Shown here piece by piece: positions 6,972-14,708 of a stretch of 15,337 nt of DNA (positions are counted from its first letter, which is position 1; the number at the start of each line of letters is the position of its first letter). The position numbers and the translations under genes are program-made. The stretch is from positions 1 to 15,337 of the forward strand of contig CAYZGO010000046.1 in NCBI GenBank assembly GCA_964478075.1, written 5' to 3'. Source of the stretch: DAOUEX01 sp034430235 (GTDB taxonomy: Bacteria > Chloroflexota > Anaerolineae > UBA2200). A model generated the notes under the pieces. The model had not been told where the DNA came from and ran no database searches. It saw only the letters and a program-made list of their open reading frames with translations.

Positions 6972-7721
6972 CTAAGGGTAAGCTGACAGGATTTCCTTCA
7001 GTCGTAGCGCGTTCTGCACTGCATAGCCATGAGCATCGTTGTTGAAGTAGGCGTACACATCTCTTCCATCCCCCAGGAAGCCGAGAATTTGCTCGGCCCA
7101 CCACTGCAACTCGCGTTCGCTGTAGCAGCTGCCATACGCGGCTTGCGCTCCGTGCAGACGGATGTAGACAAAAGGTGCCGTGGTGCGCAAGAGGCACGGA
7201 AAGTCGGGCAGGCTGACAATGCACAATGCTGCGCGGTGTTCTGCCAGCATGGTGAGCACTGCCTCGCTAAGCCACGAAGCGTGGCGAAACTCAAAAGCAT
7301 GTCTCAAGTCGGCAGGAAGCATGCTCAAGAAATCCCGCAGCCTGTCTGGATTGCACTTCCAGTAGGGTGGTAGTTGGTACAGAATAGGGCCCAGTCGCTC
7401 CCCAAGCAGGCGGCTTCGCTGCAAAAAGCGTGGCAAAGCTTCTTCCACGCCGCCAAGTTTCTTCATGTGCGTGATATAGCGACTCGCCTTCACTGCATAC
7501 TTGAAACCTTCTGGCGTGTCTTCTTTCCACTTTCTGACAGCCTGCTCTGAGGGCAACCGGTAGAAGGTATTGTTGATTTCCACAGTGTCAAAACGAGTGA
7601 CATAGTGCTTCAGCCAGTGCTTGCTGGGCAGGTCCCAGGGATACAATATCCCCCGCCAATGAGGGTAGACCCACCCCGAAGTGCCTATGTGACAGACCGG
7701 TTTCACAGTATTGCCAGCCAT
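6972..7721 (-). CDS. DUF72 family protein (YecE-like)
   Basis: A 249-residue, predicted cytosolic protein of the DUF72 family, expected to fold as a TIM barrel; biochemical function is not established. Family landmarks are all present: IGTSGWVYPHWRG (12-24), TVEINNTFYRLP (46-57), GFKYAVKASRYITHMKKL (72-89), GPILYQLPP (111-119), HAFEFRHASW (141-150), YIRLHG (186-191) and DVYAYFNND (221-229). Length is normal and there is no sign of decay. The ATG at 7721 has AGGAAGAG a little over 5 nt upstream and a strong promoter. It stands alone, pointing towards recR, so it is probably monocistronic. Confidence 0.93.
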   Translation of the reverse strand: MAGNTVKPVCHIGTSGWVYPHWRGILYPWDLPSKHWLKHYVTRFDTVEINNTFYRLPSEQAVRKWKEDTPEGFKYAVKASRYITHMKKLGGVEEALPRFLQRSRLLGERLGPILYQLPPYWKCNPDRLRDFLSMLPADLRHAFEFRHASWLSEAVLTMLAEHRAALCIVSLPDFPCLLRTTAPFVYIRLHGAQAAYGSCYSERELQWWAEQILGFLGDGRDVYAYFNNDAHGYAVQNALRLKEILSAYP

Positions 7722-7757
7722 ACATGCTCTTCCTGTTGACCCACGTTGCCCACAGCA

Positions 7758-7786
7758 ATTGTATCACGGGCCAACTGCTGTGACAA
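7758..7786 (-). promoter_or_regulatory. Extended -10 promoter for the DUF72 gene
   Basis: On the minus strand, TTGTCA (-35, 7781-7786) and TACAAT (-10, 7758-7763) are 17 bp apart, with TGA directly before the -10 forming an extended -10 element. The start codon is 37 nt beyond the -10. Confidence 0.7.
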
Positions 7787-7928
7787 CTTTTGCTTCTGCC
7801 GCCGAAAGTTGCTGGCTGTCTCGACGGGTGGGATAGTACTGCGGCTTCTCCCAAGTTCGACTAGGGGTGATAACGCTCCGCATAAGCATGTGCCAGTCCA
7901 GTAACTATAGACCACTGAAGAAGTCGAA

Positions 7929-8017
7929 CCTTGTTAACCCTAACTACAAGATATAGCAGCACTGATGATAGTGGCCACAATATATTGTGGTCTAGGTTAA
8001 CGAGGCCGGGTTTTTTT
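7929..8017. repeat. Nested inverted repeat with 16-bp palindrome and T7 run
   Basis: Outer arms CCTTGTTAACC (7929-7939) and GGTTAACGAGG (7995-8005) pair over 11 bp with one G-U. Inside lies the perfect 16-bp palindrome CCACAATATATTGTGG (7975-7990). TAGACCAC (7908-7915) is also inverted as GTGGTCTA (7987-7994). Seven T follow at 8011-8017, five bases past the outer arm. It may be a terminator, an operator with dyad symmetry, or a remnant of a mobile element; no transposase is present. Confidence 0.6.
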
Positions 8018-8039
8018 CAACACATTCGTAACCATGCAC

Positions 8040-8068
8040 TTGCGGTTGTGTGTCAGTTGTGATATAAT
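8040..8068 (+). promoter_or_regulatory. Extended -10 promoter upstream of the methyltransferase/GH3/kinase genes
   Basis: TTGCGG (-35, 8040-8045) and a perfect TATAAT (-10, 8063-8068) are 17 bp apart, and TGA directly before the -10 gives the extended form TGATATAAT. It is the best plus-strand promoter in the gap and would give a leader of roughly 285 nt before the ATG at 8362, or drive a separate small RNA. Confidence 0.65.
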
Positions 8069-8074
8069 TGGCTG

Positions 8075-8361
8075 CAAACAGCGACCATCTGCTGCGGAAA
8101 ACCGGCCCGGTCGGGCGTATCCGGACGAGGTTCTAGTCGTCATCAGTTTCGGTACCATGCAAACACACCAGGTTGGAGGGCATGGGCATCTTCTTGAAGC
8201 CTCTGCCGCGCCTCACCGAACGGGCGGAACATAAGCCCTTCGGCTTTTCTATGCCGACCTTTAGGTTGTCAGTGTTGGAAGTTTTCTGCAGGAACACTGC
8301 ATAGATGTCAAAATCGCTCACTCGCGCAAGGATGGGCTGTTCGCGATAGCTCCTGGAGCCG
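8075..8361 (+). other. Long structured leader or candidate small RNA (no gene seen)
   Basis: From the predicted start near 8075 to the next gene, no credible coding sequence is seen on the plus strand. Small hairpins are present: GCCC/GGGC near 8105-8116; AAGCC/GGCTT (8233-8246) followed by TTCT, resembling a weak terminator; CAGTGTT/AACACTG (8270-8276 and 8293-8299); and GCTC/GAGC (8349-8359), which would cover part of the GGAG ribosome site of the next gene. I cannot match it to a riboswitch or small-RNA family by eye, so the regulatory role is inference. Confidence 0.3.
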
Positions 8362-8934
8362 ATGATGACATATATTGTGCTTGGATTGTGCGCATTCCCG
8401 GCGCTTGCCTTGTTTGAGTACGCTTCGCTGAAGAAGATAGCTGTCCTCAAGCAGGTCATGGGGGTGCTGGCTTTCGCTCTGCTTGGCTTTTCTTTAGCAG
8501 TCGTGTGCCTGGACTCCAGAAAGTTCGCTCTGCCGAGGTATCTCTCCTGGGCGGGCTGGGTTGTAGTCGGGGTCTTTGGGTTTATGCTGGTCTACTCGAT
8601 CTTTTGCGAGATTCCTTTTGCCAAAACGTACGTGCACTCGGGTTACGGCGACCAGTTGATCACCAGTGGTACTTATGCTTTGTGCCGGCATCCTGGGGTA
8701 GTATGGTTTGCGCTCTTTCTGTTGGGTTTGCTGCTGGCGACGCGCTCCAGGTTACTGCTGCTGGCCGCACCGACCTGGCTGGCAGCAGATGTGCTGTACG
8801 TTTGGGCTGAGGAAAAGTTCTATCTGGAGAAAGTGTTTACTCACTACAAGGAGTATCAGCAGGAAACACCCATGCTCTTGCCCACGCTACGCAGCATCAG
8901 GCGTTGCCTGAGGACTACGAGGGATGATGAATAA
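8362..8934 (+). CDS. Integral membrane methyltransferase, isoprenylcysteine/phospholipid methyltransferase type
   Basis: A 190-residue membrane protein with about five hydrophobic segments (roughly 4-20, 33-51, 62-82, 113-127, 130-148). The C-terminal half carries the SAM-binding signature of the ICMT/PEMT superfamily: SGTYALCRHPGVV (102-114, RHP at 109-111), a GLLLATRS segment, then EEKFYLEKVF (150-159), YKEY (162-165) and a final TPMLLP. Members methylate small or lipid-linked substrates at the membrane; the substrate here is unknown, and ICMT annotation in bacteria does not imply prenyl-cysteine. Two ATGs (8362, 8365) follow GGAG at 8355-8358; 8365 has the better spacing. The gene is 20 bp upstream of the GH3-like gene and probably cotranscribed. 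Confidence 0.82.
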   Translation: MMTYIVLGLCAFPALALFEYASLKKIAVLKQVMGVLAFALLGFSLAVVCLDSRKFALPRYLSWAGWVVVGVFGFMLVYSIFCEIPFAKTYVHSGYGDQLITSGTYALCRHPGVVWFALFLLGLLLATRSRLLLLAAPTWLAADVLYVWAEEKFYLEKVFTHYKEYQQETPMLLPTLRSIRRCLRTTRDDE

Positions 8935-8954
8935 AAGACATTTCGGGGGGGAAA

Positions 8955-10559
8955 ATGGCTACTGCAGTCGAGTTGCTCCGTCAAGGCAGGACTGAAGAAC
9001 TATGGCACAAGTATTGTGGATTCGTAGACTTGAGTCTGGAACAGTTCATGCACATCCAGAAGCGGCTTCTCTTGGAGCAGCTCAAACTCCTGAAGGAGAT
9101 GCCATTAGGGCGCAAGATTATGAGGGGCAAGATTCCTACCAGCGTAGAAGAGTTTCGGCGCACGATTCCATTGACTACGTACAAGGATTACACGCCATAT
9201 CTTCTGGAGCGGGATGAGTCTATGCTGCTCGAAAAGCCGGTTACTTGGGTGCGAACGTCTGGCCGCTCAGGGGAATACGGCTGCAAATGGGTGCCATACT
9301 CAGCACAGATGTACGAGGCCGCTAACCGGCAGGCCTTTGGTGGCCTTATCCTGGCCGCCGCCACCAGGCGTGGCGAGGTGCTGTTGGAAGAGGATGACGT
9401 CGTTTTCAACACCTTGGCTCCAGAGCCGTTCATTTCTGGGGCAGTCTATACCAAGGGACTCTTGACACAGTTTCCTTTTCACTTCATTCCGCCGTTGGCC
9501 GAGTCCGCCAAGATGGAGTTCGGCGAGAGGATCCAGACGGGATTCAAACTGGCTATGAAGACGGGCGTTGACATCATCTACGGTATGGCCAGTATTCTCG
9601 TGCGGGTTGGTGAGCAGTTCGAATCGGGGGGGCGAAGCTTCCAGTTCTCTTCATTCTATCTGCATCCTGCCGTGCTCTCGCACCTGAGTCGGGGCATGCT
9701 CAAGGCGCGGCTTGCCGGTCGGAACATGCTGCCCAAAGACATCTGGACACTCAAGGCCATTGGCGTCGGCGGCATGGATGTCTCCATCTTCCGTGACAGG
9801 ATTTACCACTACTGGGGCAAGGAGCCGAACGAGGGTTACGCTGGTTCGGAGATCATGGTGGTGGCATGCCAGCTATGGAACCACAAGGGGATGACCTTTT
9901 ACCCGGGCGCGAGTTTTTTGGAATTCATCCCTGAAAGCGAGCACATCAAGGGCAAGCAAGACCCAAACTATGGGCCCCAGACGGTGCTGCTGGATGAGGT
10001 GCAGGCTGGCCAGAAGTACGAATTAGTTGTAACCAATTTCCACGGGGGCGTCTTTGTACGTTATCGTCCCGGCGACCTCATTGAGATCACCACCCGTCGA
10101 GACGAGGAGATTGACGTGGACATCCCGCAGATGGTTTTCCATTCGCGGGCTGATGAGATCATTGACATTGCCGGTTTTACCCGTCTGACGGAGAAGACGA
10201 TCTGGAAGGCCATTCATGCCACTGGCGTGGCATACACCGATTGGACAGTACGCAAGGAAGTTGAAGAAGAGAAACCGGTGCTGCGCCTGTATGTTGAGCT
10301 CAAGGATGAGGAGAACCTGGCCGAACTGCGTGCGGAGATCCACAGCAATCTCACCGAGTTGGACGAAGACTATCGTGATCTGGGTAGGATGCTGCATCTG
10401 GATCCGCTGCGGCTCACACGGCTGTCTCCCGGCAGTTTTGACCGCTACTATGTGTTGAAGAAGGAGGCCGGGGCTGAGCTGGCTCACCTGAAGCCGCCGC
10501 ACGTCAATCCCTCGCCAGAGAGCATTCGCCAATTGCTGGAAGCCAGCAGGCAGGGATAG
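8955..10559 (+). CDS. GH3-family (auxin-responsive GH3-like) adenylating enzyme
   Basis: A 534-residue cytosolic protein of the GH3 branch of the ANL superfamily, whose plant members adenylate acyl acids such as indole-acetate or jasmonate and join them to amino acids. Visible are the N-terminal block IPLTTYKDYTPYLLE (71-85), nucleotide motif RTSGRSGEYGCKWVPYS (100-116), the acyl-site region NTLAPEPFISGAVY (152-165), motif II YAGSEIMVVACQ (295-306), motif III FVRYRPGDLIEI (367-378) and the hinge HSRADEIIDIAGFTRLTE (396-413) before a C-terminal lid domain. The nucleotide loop is GRSGEYG, not the usual GTTxG. Substrate and acceptor are unknown; bacterial GH3 homologues are largely uncharacterised. 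The ATG follows a run of seven G and four A. The next gene is 26 bp downstream. Confidence 0.88.
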   Translation: MATAVELLRQGRTEELWHKYCGFVDLSLEQFMHIQKRLLLEQLKLLKEMPLGRKIMRGKIPTSVEEFRRTIPLTTYKDYTPYLLERDESMLLEKPVTWVRTSGRSGEYGCKWVPYSAQMYEAANRQAFGGLILAAATRRGEVLLEEDDVVFNTLAPEPFISGAVYTKGLLTQFPFHFIPPLAESAKMEFGERIQTGFKLAMKTGVDIIYGMASILVRVGEQFESGGRSFQFSSFYLHPAVLSHLSRGMLKARLAGRNMLPKDIWTLKAIGVGGMDVSIFRDRIYHYWGKEPNEGYAGSEIMVVACQLWNHKGMTFYPGASFLEFIPESEHIKGKQDPNYGPQTVLLDEVQAGQKYELVVTNFHGGVFVRYRPGDLIEITTRRDEEIDVDIPQMVFHSRADEIIDIAGFTRLTEKTIWKAIHATGVAYTDWTVRKEVEEEKPVLRLYVELKDEENLAELRAEIHSNLTELDEDYRDLGRMLHLDPLRLTRLSPGSFDRYYVLKKEAGAELAHLKPPHVNPSPESIRQLLEASRQG

Positions 10560-10585
10560 GTTCTTGCTGTTTGAGGAAGTGAGAG

Positions 10586-13582
10586 ATGTTTTCTGTGCTC
10601 GTGATCATACCTCTGGCCGCCTTCGTATTCTATCTGGGCCTATCGGTCGTCACCCTGGCGGCAGGTCGTCAGAGCCGCATTAACCGTACGTTTGCCATCT
10701 ATCTGCTCTGTATGATAGTCTGGAGCTTTAGCTCTTTTGCCGTGCGGGTCGGTTTGCTGGTTGATGACCCTCTCCTTTGGAGCAGAATCCTCACCTCCGC
10801 TTCCATTGGCTTGCCCATATCTTTCTATCACTTCGTGCGTGCCTTCCTTGGGCTCAAGAGGCACGTCTGGCGTCTGTACACAGGTTACGTCCTTTATGTT
10901 ATCTCCATACTGATCACCTTCCTGACTGGTTGGGCAGTAACAGGCGCGCGTGTAGACGGGCCAAAATACTACCTTGAGCAGGGCCCGGCGATGGCCTTTT
11001 ATACTGTATGGGGGGCCATTTACATGGTTCTGGCCATTTACCAGCTTGTGCAACGCTATGCCGAGACCAGGGATCGAGACTATCGTAACAGAATTCGTTA
11101 TCCGTTGATTGGTGTGGCCTTCATCGTTGTGGGCAGTATGTCCAATCAGATTCCTGCGCTAAGTGTGTACCCCCTGGATATCGCAGCTAACGCCGTCAAT
11201 GCCATTATCCTGGCCCACTGCATCCTGCGCTATCAATTGATCGACCTGACCCCCATGCTGAGGCAGGGCGTGACTTATTTTCTGTTGACGACCCTACTAG
11301 GTGGGGGGTACCTACTCAGTGTCTTAGTCCTGAATTCGTTGACGCAGCAATTCGGCGCGGTGGTTCTGCTGCTGGCTTTCCTGGTTGTGGTACTGCTTGC
11401 TCTGGCCTTTCCCCCGCTTCGAAACAGGGTTCAGTTGCTGGTGGACCGACTCCTCTTCCGTCGTCGGTATGCTGTGCAGCGCATGCTGCAGCGGCTCAGT
11501 TGGAGGGCAGCAGCGATCATCGACCTGCGAGCTCTTACGCAACTGATTCTCGACGAAGTCACGACGACTATGAAGATTGACAGTGCCTGCATCTTTTTGC
11601 GCGATGTGCCTTCGGGAGAGTTCTCCATAACGGCAGCCGAAGGCATTGACGAGGCTGCTGTGGAGAGCCGTTGGCGGCCCGACCATCCTATCTTGCACTG
11701 GCTGGGCAGAGAGCAGGAGGTCTTGACGCGAGCAGAGGTGGATCTCAAGCCAGAATTCCGTAGTCTGTGGGGCCAGGAACGGGCAGACCTTGACAGGCTA
11801 GCTGCCGAGTTGTTCATCCCTCTGCGCGCAAAAGACAATCTGGTTGGTGTGTTTGCAATTGGCCCCAAGTCTTCGCGTGTTCCCTACACTGCTGATGACA
11901 AAATCGCTTTGGCCACACTGGCTAACCAGACAGCAGTGGCCGTTGAGAACGCGCGGCTGTACGCCACGGAGCAACGCCGTCTCAAAGAGTCGCTCGTCCT
12001 GCTTGACATTGCAGCAGCAGTGGGTTCGACACTGGACCTGACGCAAGTGTTGAGGCTCATCGCACAGCGCACAGCCGAAGCTTGCGGAGTGCACCGTTGC
12101 AGCATCTTTCTGTTAGATGAGCAGCGGCAGAGTGTGTTGCCACTAATGTCACAATATGCTTCGGGAGAAATGGATGAGCAACTCTGGGAGCGATTCAGGC
12201 ACAAGACCTATGTGCAGGGAATTGATGACGTGCCTGTTCTGGCCCAGGTCATTCAGAATCGTCAGCCGCTTGTCTTGGATGCCGACACGATTGCTTTGCT
12301 TCCCGAGGCATGGGTTACGCCTTTCGATATCTGCAGCCTGTTAGTAGTACCTCTGATTTCCAGGGATCGTGTCATTGGCGGGATGGCTCTTGACCACGTG
12401 GAGCCTGGAAAGCGTTTTGGACAGGAACAGATCAACCTGGCTATGACCATAGGCAGCCAGATCTCAGTGGCCATTGACAACGCCCGCCTGTATCAACAGA
12501 CCGTCGAGGAGAAGGCCAAAACGGAGATTATTCTGCGGCAGACGTTTAGTGGCATAGTGGTGATAGATGACAGCCTGCGCATTGTCTCTCTGAACCCAGG
12601 CGCTGAGGTGATCACTGGATACTCTGCTGAGGAAGTGTTGGGCGAGCGGCTCAGCGACGTGTTCGGAGCGGGGATCGCCGCTCCCGGCAGTCCCCTGGCC
12701 AGGGCGATTGAGACTGGCGAGAGGGTGCCGCCTGCGGAGACTATGTTATCTGCGAGGCAGGGGGGCAGGGATGTCTTGCTTGGCGTGACGCCGCTGCTGA
12801 GTGCGGAGCAAGCCGTCTCGCACTACTTGCTGAGCTTCGCTGACATCAGCAAGCTCAAGGAGGTTGACCGTCTCAAGTCCAGTATCGTGACTAACGTGTC
12901 GCACGAACTGCGGGCGCCGCTGGCTTCCATAAAAGCGTATACAGAGCTGCTGCTTGGAGCTATTGAAGAGGCGAATGTGGAACTGTGCCGAGAATGGCTG
13001 TCAGTAATCGATCGGGAGACAGATCGTCTGACGGCTCTGATCAACGATTTCTTGAATCTGTCGCGCCTGGAATCGGGATACTTCGAGTTGGAAAAGGTGT
13101 GGCTTCGTCTGGAGGAGGTCATTACCGATGTGGTTGCCTTGCTGAAGGTTCAGGCAGAACGTCGGCGAGTAACCATCGAACTCAAGGCGCAGCCCGGGTT
13201 ACCCCGGTTGCTAGCTGATGAAGGCTTGATCAGGATTGTGGTCAAGAACCTCGTCAGCAATGCCATCAAGTTCAGTCACGAGGGCGGCAACGTTTACATC
13301 TCAGTTTGGAAGGATGACGGCAGTCTAGAGTTCTATGTAGAAGATGAGGGGATTGGTATTCCACAGGATGCTATTCCTCGTCTGTTCACCAAGTTCTTCA
13401 GGGTGCCGTCAGCAGCCGCTGCTGGTGTGCGGGGGACTGGCCTGGGCCTGGCGCTGGCGAAAGAGGCTGTGGTTGCGCACGGAGGGCACATTGAGGTGGA
13501 GAGCACGCTGGGTAAGGGATCTCGGTTTAGGGTGACCATTCCCGAAACAGGCGAGCCCTGGCTAGACAAAAGCGTTACATAG
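10586..13582 (+). CDS. Multidomain membrane sensor histidine kinase (7TM-like, GAF, GAF, PAS, HisKA, HATPase)
   Basis: A 998-residue sensor kinase. Residues 1-280 hold about eight or nine hydrophobic helices, like the histidine-kinase 7TM sensing module plus extra helices; this is followed by GAF domains at about 310-455 and 475-635, each ending in a similar helix (VAVENARLY, VAIDNARLY), and a PAS domain at about 645-755 with IVVIDDSLRIVSLNPGAE. The dimerisation/phosphoacceptor box is VSHELRAP (771-778, His773). The ATPase domain has an N box with NLVSNAIKFS (888-897), G1 DEGIGIP (920-926) and G2 GTGLGLALA (950-958). All catalytic residues are intact. It probably integrates a membrane signal with small ligands bound by the GAF/PAS domains. 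ATG 10586 follows GAGGAAG at good spacing. The partner is the response regulator 65 bp downstream. Confidence 0.95.
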   Translation: MFSVLVIIPLAAFVFYLGLSVVTLAAGRQSRINRTFAIYLLCMIVWSFSSFAVRVGLLVDDPLLWSRILTSASIGLPISFYHFVRAFLGLKRHVWRLYTGYVLYVISILITFLTGWAVTGARVDGPKYYLEQGPAMAFYTVWGAIYMVLAIYQLVQRYAETRDRDYRNRIRYPLIGVAFIVVGSMSNQIPALSVYPLDIAANAVNAIILAHCILRYQLIDLTPMLRQGVTYFLLTTLLGGGYLLSVLVLNSLTQQFGAVVLLLAFLVVVLLALAFPPLRNRVQLLVDRLLFRRRYAVQRMLQRLSWRAAAIIDLRALTQLILDEVTTTMKIDSACIFLRDVPSGEFSITAAEGIDEAAVESRWRPDHPILHWLGREQEVLTRAEVDLKPEFRSLWGQERADLDRLAAELFIPLRAKDNLVGVFAIGPKSSRVPYTADDKIALATLANQTAVAVENARLYATEQRRLKESLVLLDIAAAVGSTLDLTQVLRLIAQRTAEACGVHRCSIFLLDEQRQSVLPLMSQYASGEMDEQLWERFRHKTYVQGIDDVPVLAQVIQNRQPLVLDADTIALLPEAWVTPFDICSLLVVPLISRDRVIGGMALDHVEPGKRFGQEQINLAMTIGSQISVAIDNARLYQQTVEEKAKTEIILRQTFSGIVVIDDSLRIVSLNPGAEVITGYSAEEVLGERLSDVFGAGIAAPGSPLARAIETGERVPPAETMLSARQGGRDVLLGVTPLLSAEQAVSHYLLSFADISKLKEVDRLKSSIVTNVSHELRAPLASIKAYTELLLGAIEEANVELCREWLSVIDRETDRLTALINDFLNLSRLESGYFELEKVWLRLEEVITDVVALLKVQAERRRVTIELKAQPGLPRLLADEGLIRIVVKNLVSNAIKFSHEGGNVYISVWKDDGSLEFYVEDEGIGIPQDAIPRLFTKFFRVPSAAAAGVRGTGLGLALAKEAVVAHGGHIEVESTLGKGSRFRVTIPETGEPWLDKSVT

Positions 13583-13591
13583 TGGTATAAT
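13563..13591 (+). promoter_or_regulatory. Promoter for the response regulator, inside the kinase 3' end
   Basis: TAGACA (-35, 13563-13568) and a perfect TATAAT (-10, 13586-13591) are 17 bp apart. The -35 lies in the last codons of the kinase gene. It would allow the regulator to be made independently of the kinase operon. Confidence 0.7.
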
Positions 13592-13647
13592 ATCGGTTGT
13601 AACACGGTCTAGTAGGACAAGGTAAAGACCATGAGGGAGGCCGAGCC

Positions 13648-14349
13648 ATGAGCAATAGGGGCAAGCTGCTGATAATCGAGGATGATACCGACCTGGTAAA
13701 AGCGCTGGAGCTATACTTCTCTCGAGCGGGCTACGAGGTCATCATAGCTGAGAACGGCCTGGAGGGCCTGCAGGAATTGTATAGCGAGCGCCCCAACATT
13801 GTGATCCTGGACATAGCGCTGCCCAGGATGGATGGTTGGGAGGTCTGTCATCGTATCCGCGAGTTGTCAGATGTGCCTATTGTGATCCTTACTGCACGTG
13901 TGCAGGAGAATGAACGGGTAAAAGGCCTGAAGCTGGGCGCCGACGACTATGTCGTCAAGCCGTTCAGTCTTAAGGAACTGGAGGCTCGCCTGGAAGCTGT
14001 ACTGCGCCGGGCGCGAGCGGCAAAACCGCAAAAGGAAGGCATACTTTTTGCCAATGAGGAACTTGTGATAGATGCGAACCGACTCACAGTGACTCGTGAC
14101 GGCAAGCACGTTGACTTGACGCCCACGGAACTGCGGCTATTGCTGTTTCTGGCGGAGCACAGGGACCGTGTGCTGACGCATCGCCAGATACTCGGGAAGG
14201 TGTGGGGAGCTGAGTATACGGATGACGTGGACTACGTCAAGCTCTTCATCTACCGGCTGCGCCGCAAGATTGAACCCGAGCCAAAGCACCCGAAATACAT
14301 TCTCTCAGAGCGGGGAATTGGCTATCGGTTTGTGAATGCGCTTGCTTAA
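13648..14349 (+). CDS. OmpR/PhoB-type response regulator
   Basis: A 233-residue DNA-binding regulator and the likely partner of the kinase upstream. The receiver domain (about 6-120) has the acidic pocket EDD (11-13), phosphoacceptor Asp55 in VILDIALPRMDGWEV, switch Thr82 in ILTAR and Lys104 in VVKPFS. The winged-helix domain (about 132-230) shows the usual LTPTELRLLLFLAEH (157-171), LTHRQILGKVWG (176-187), VKLFIYRLRRKIE (197-209) and RGIGYRF (222-228). The ATG at 13648 follows GGGAGG at good spacing. A 6-codon frame, ATG at 13631 to TGA at 13649-13651, overlaps the start by 4 nt. Target promoters are unknown. A strong terminator follows about 115 bp downstream. Confidence 0.97.
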   Translation: MSNRGKLLIIEDDTDLVKALELYFSRAGYEVIIAENGLEGLQELYSERPNIVILDIALPRMDGWEVCHRIRELSDVPIVILTARVQENERVKGLKLGADDYVVKPFSLKELEARLEAVLRRARAAKPQKEGILFANEELVIDANRLTVTRDGKHVDLTPTELRLLLFLAEHRDRVLTHRQILGKVWGAEYTDDVDYVKLFIYRLRRKIEPEPKHPKYILSERGIGYRFVNALA

Positions 14350-14465
14350 GCCCATGCCTCAGTTTCTGGTACAACTCTCAGCTTGGCTTCGTAGTGGACT
14401 GCAGTAGGCCAGCTGGCGGCCGTTGAATCAGGCGTAACCGTTTCAAGATTCTCTGTCAAGAAAGG

Positions 14466-14496
14466 GCCTGAAGGATTGAATCCTTCGGGCTTTTTT
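14466..14496 (+). terminator. Rho-independent terminator after the two-component genes
   Basis: A 10-bp stem (GCCTGAAGGA 14466-14475 and TCCTTCGGGC 14481-14490, one G-U pair) with loop TTGAA is followed by six T (14491-14496). It closes the transcript that ends with the response regulator. The 14350-14465 stretch before it holds nothing recognisable. Confidence 0.9.
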
Positions 14497-14708
14497 GTAT
14501 CTCTGGGCTCTCGAATCCAGAAGTTGAGGAGTTATACTGTCCATGCACCGGGAAGCGACTTTCCAGCTACCTTTATGTTCTAAACTAGTGTGGGATTTCG
14601 TGACTTTGTCTTGACATTTCGTTGCCGTTTTCTGGACTAGGTGTCCGAAAAGGCTTGGAGGAATGCGGCGTCGCCGCGATTTGGCAACCTGTGAAGGGAG
14701 AGGCTCAG
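14497..14708 (+). other. Upstream region of the repeat-protein gene
   Basis: No gene is seen here. A perfect -35 hexamer TTGACA occurs at 14611-14616, but the sequence 17-18 bp downstream (GGACTA/GACTAG, 14634-14640) is a poor -10. A short GC-rich inverted repeat, GCGGCG-T-CGCCGC (14665-14677), lies in the probable leader. Transcription might need an activator or an alternative sigma factor; this is inference. Confidence 0.3.

Noticed and set aside
7845..7935. TTCGA motifs resembling a tRNA T-loop on both strands
   Set aside because: No matching T-stem, acceptor stem or anticodon arm could be built around them.
8034..8234. A 66-residue plus-strand open frame in the leader
   Set aside because: It starts upstream of the promoter -10 box, has no ribosome site and no recognisable motif.
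8133..8459. A 108-residue minus-strand open frame opposite the methyltransferase leader, with a C-ending codon bias in part
   Set aside because: Its 5' part is antisense to the methyltransferase gene, it has no good ribosome site, and the sequence resembles no family I know; at most a gene remnant.
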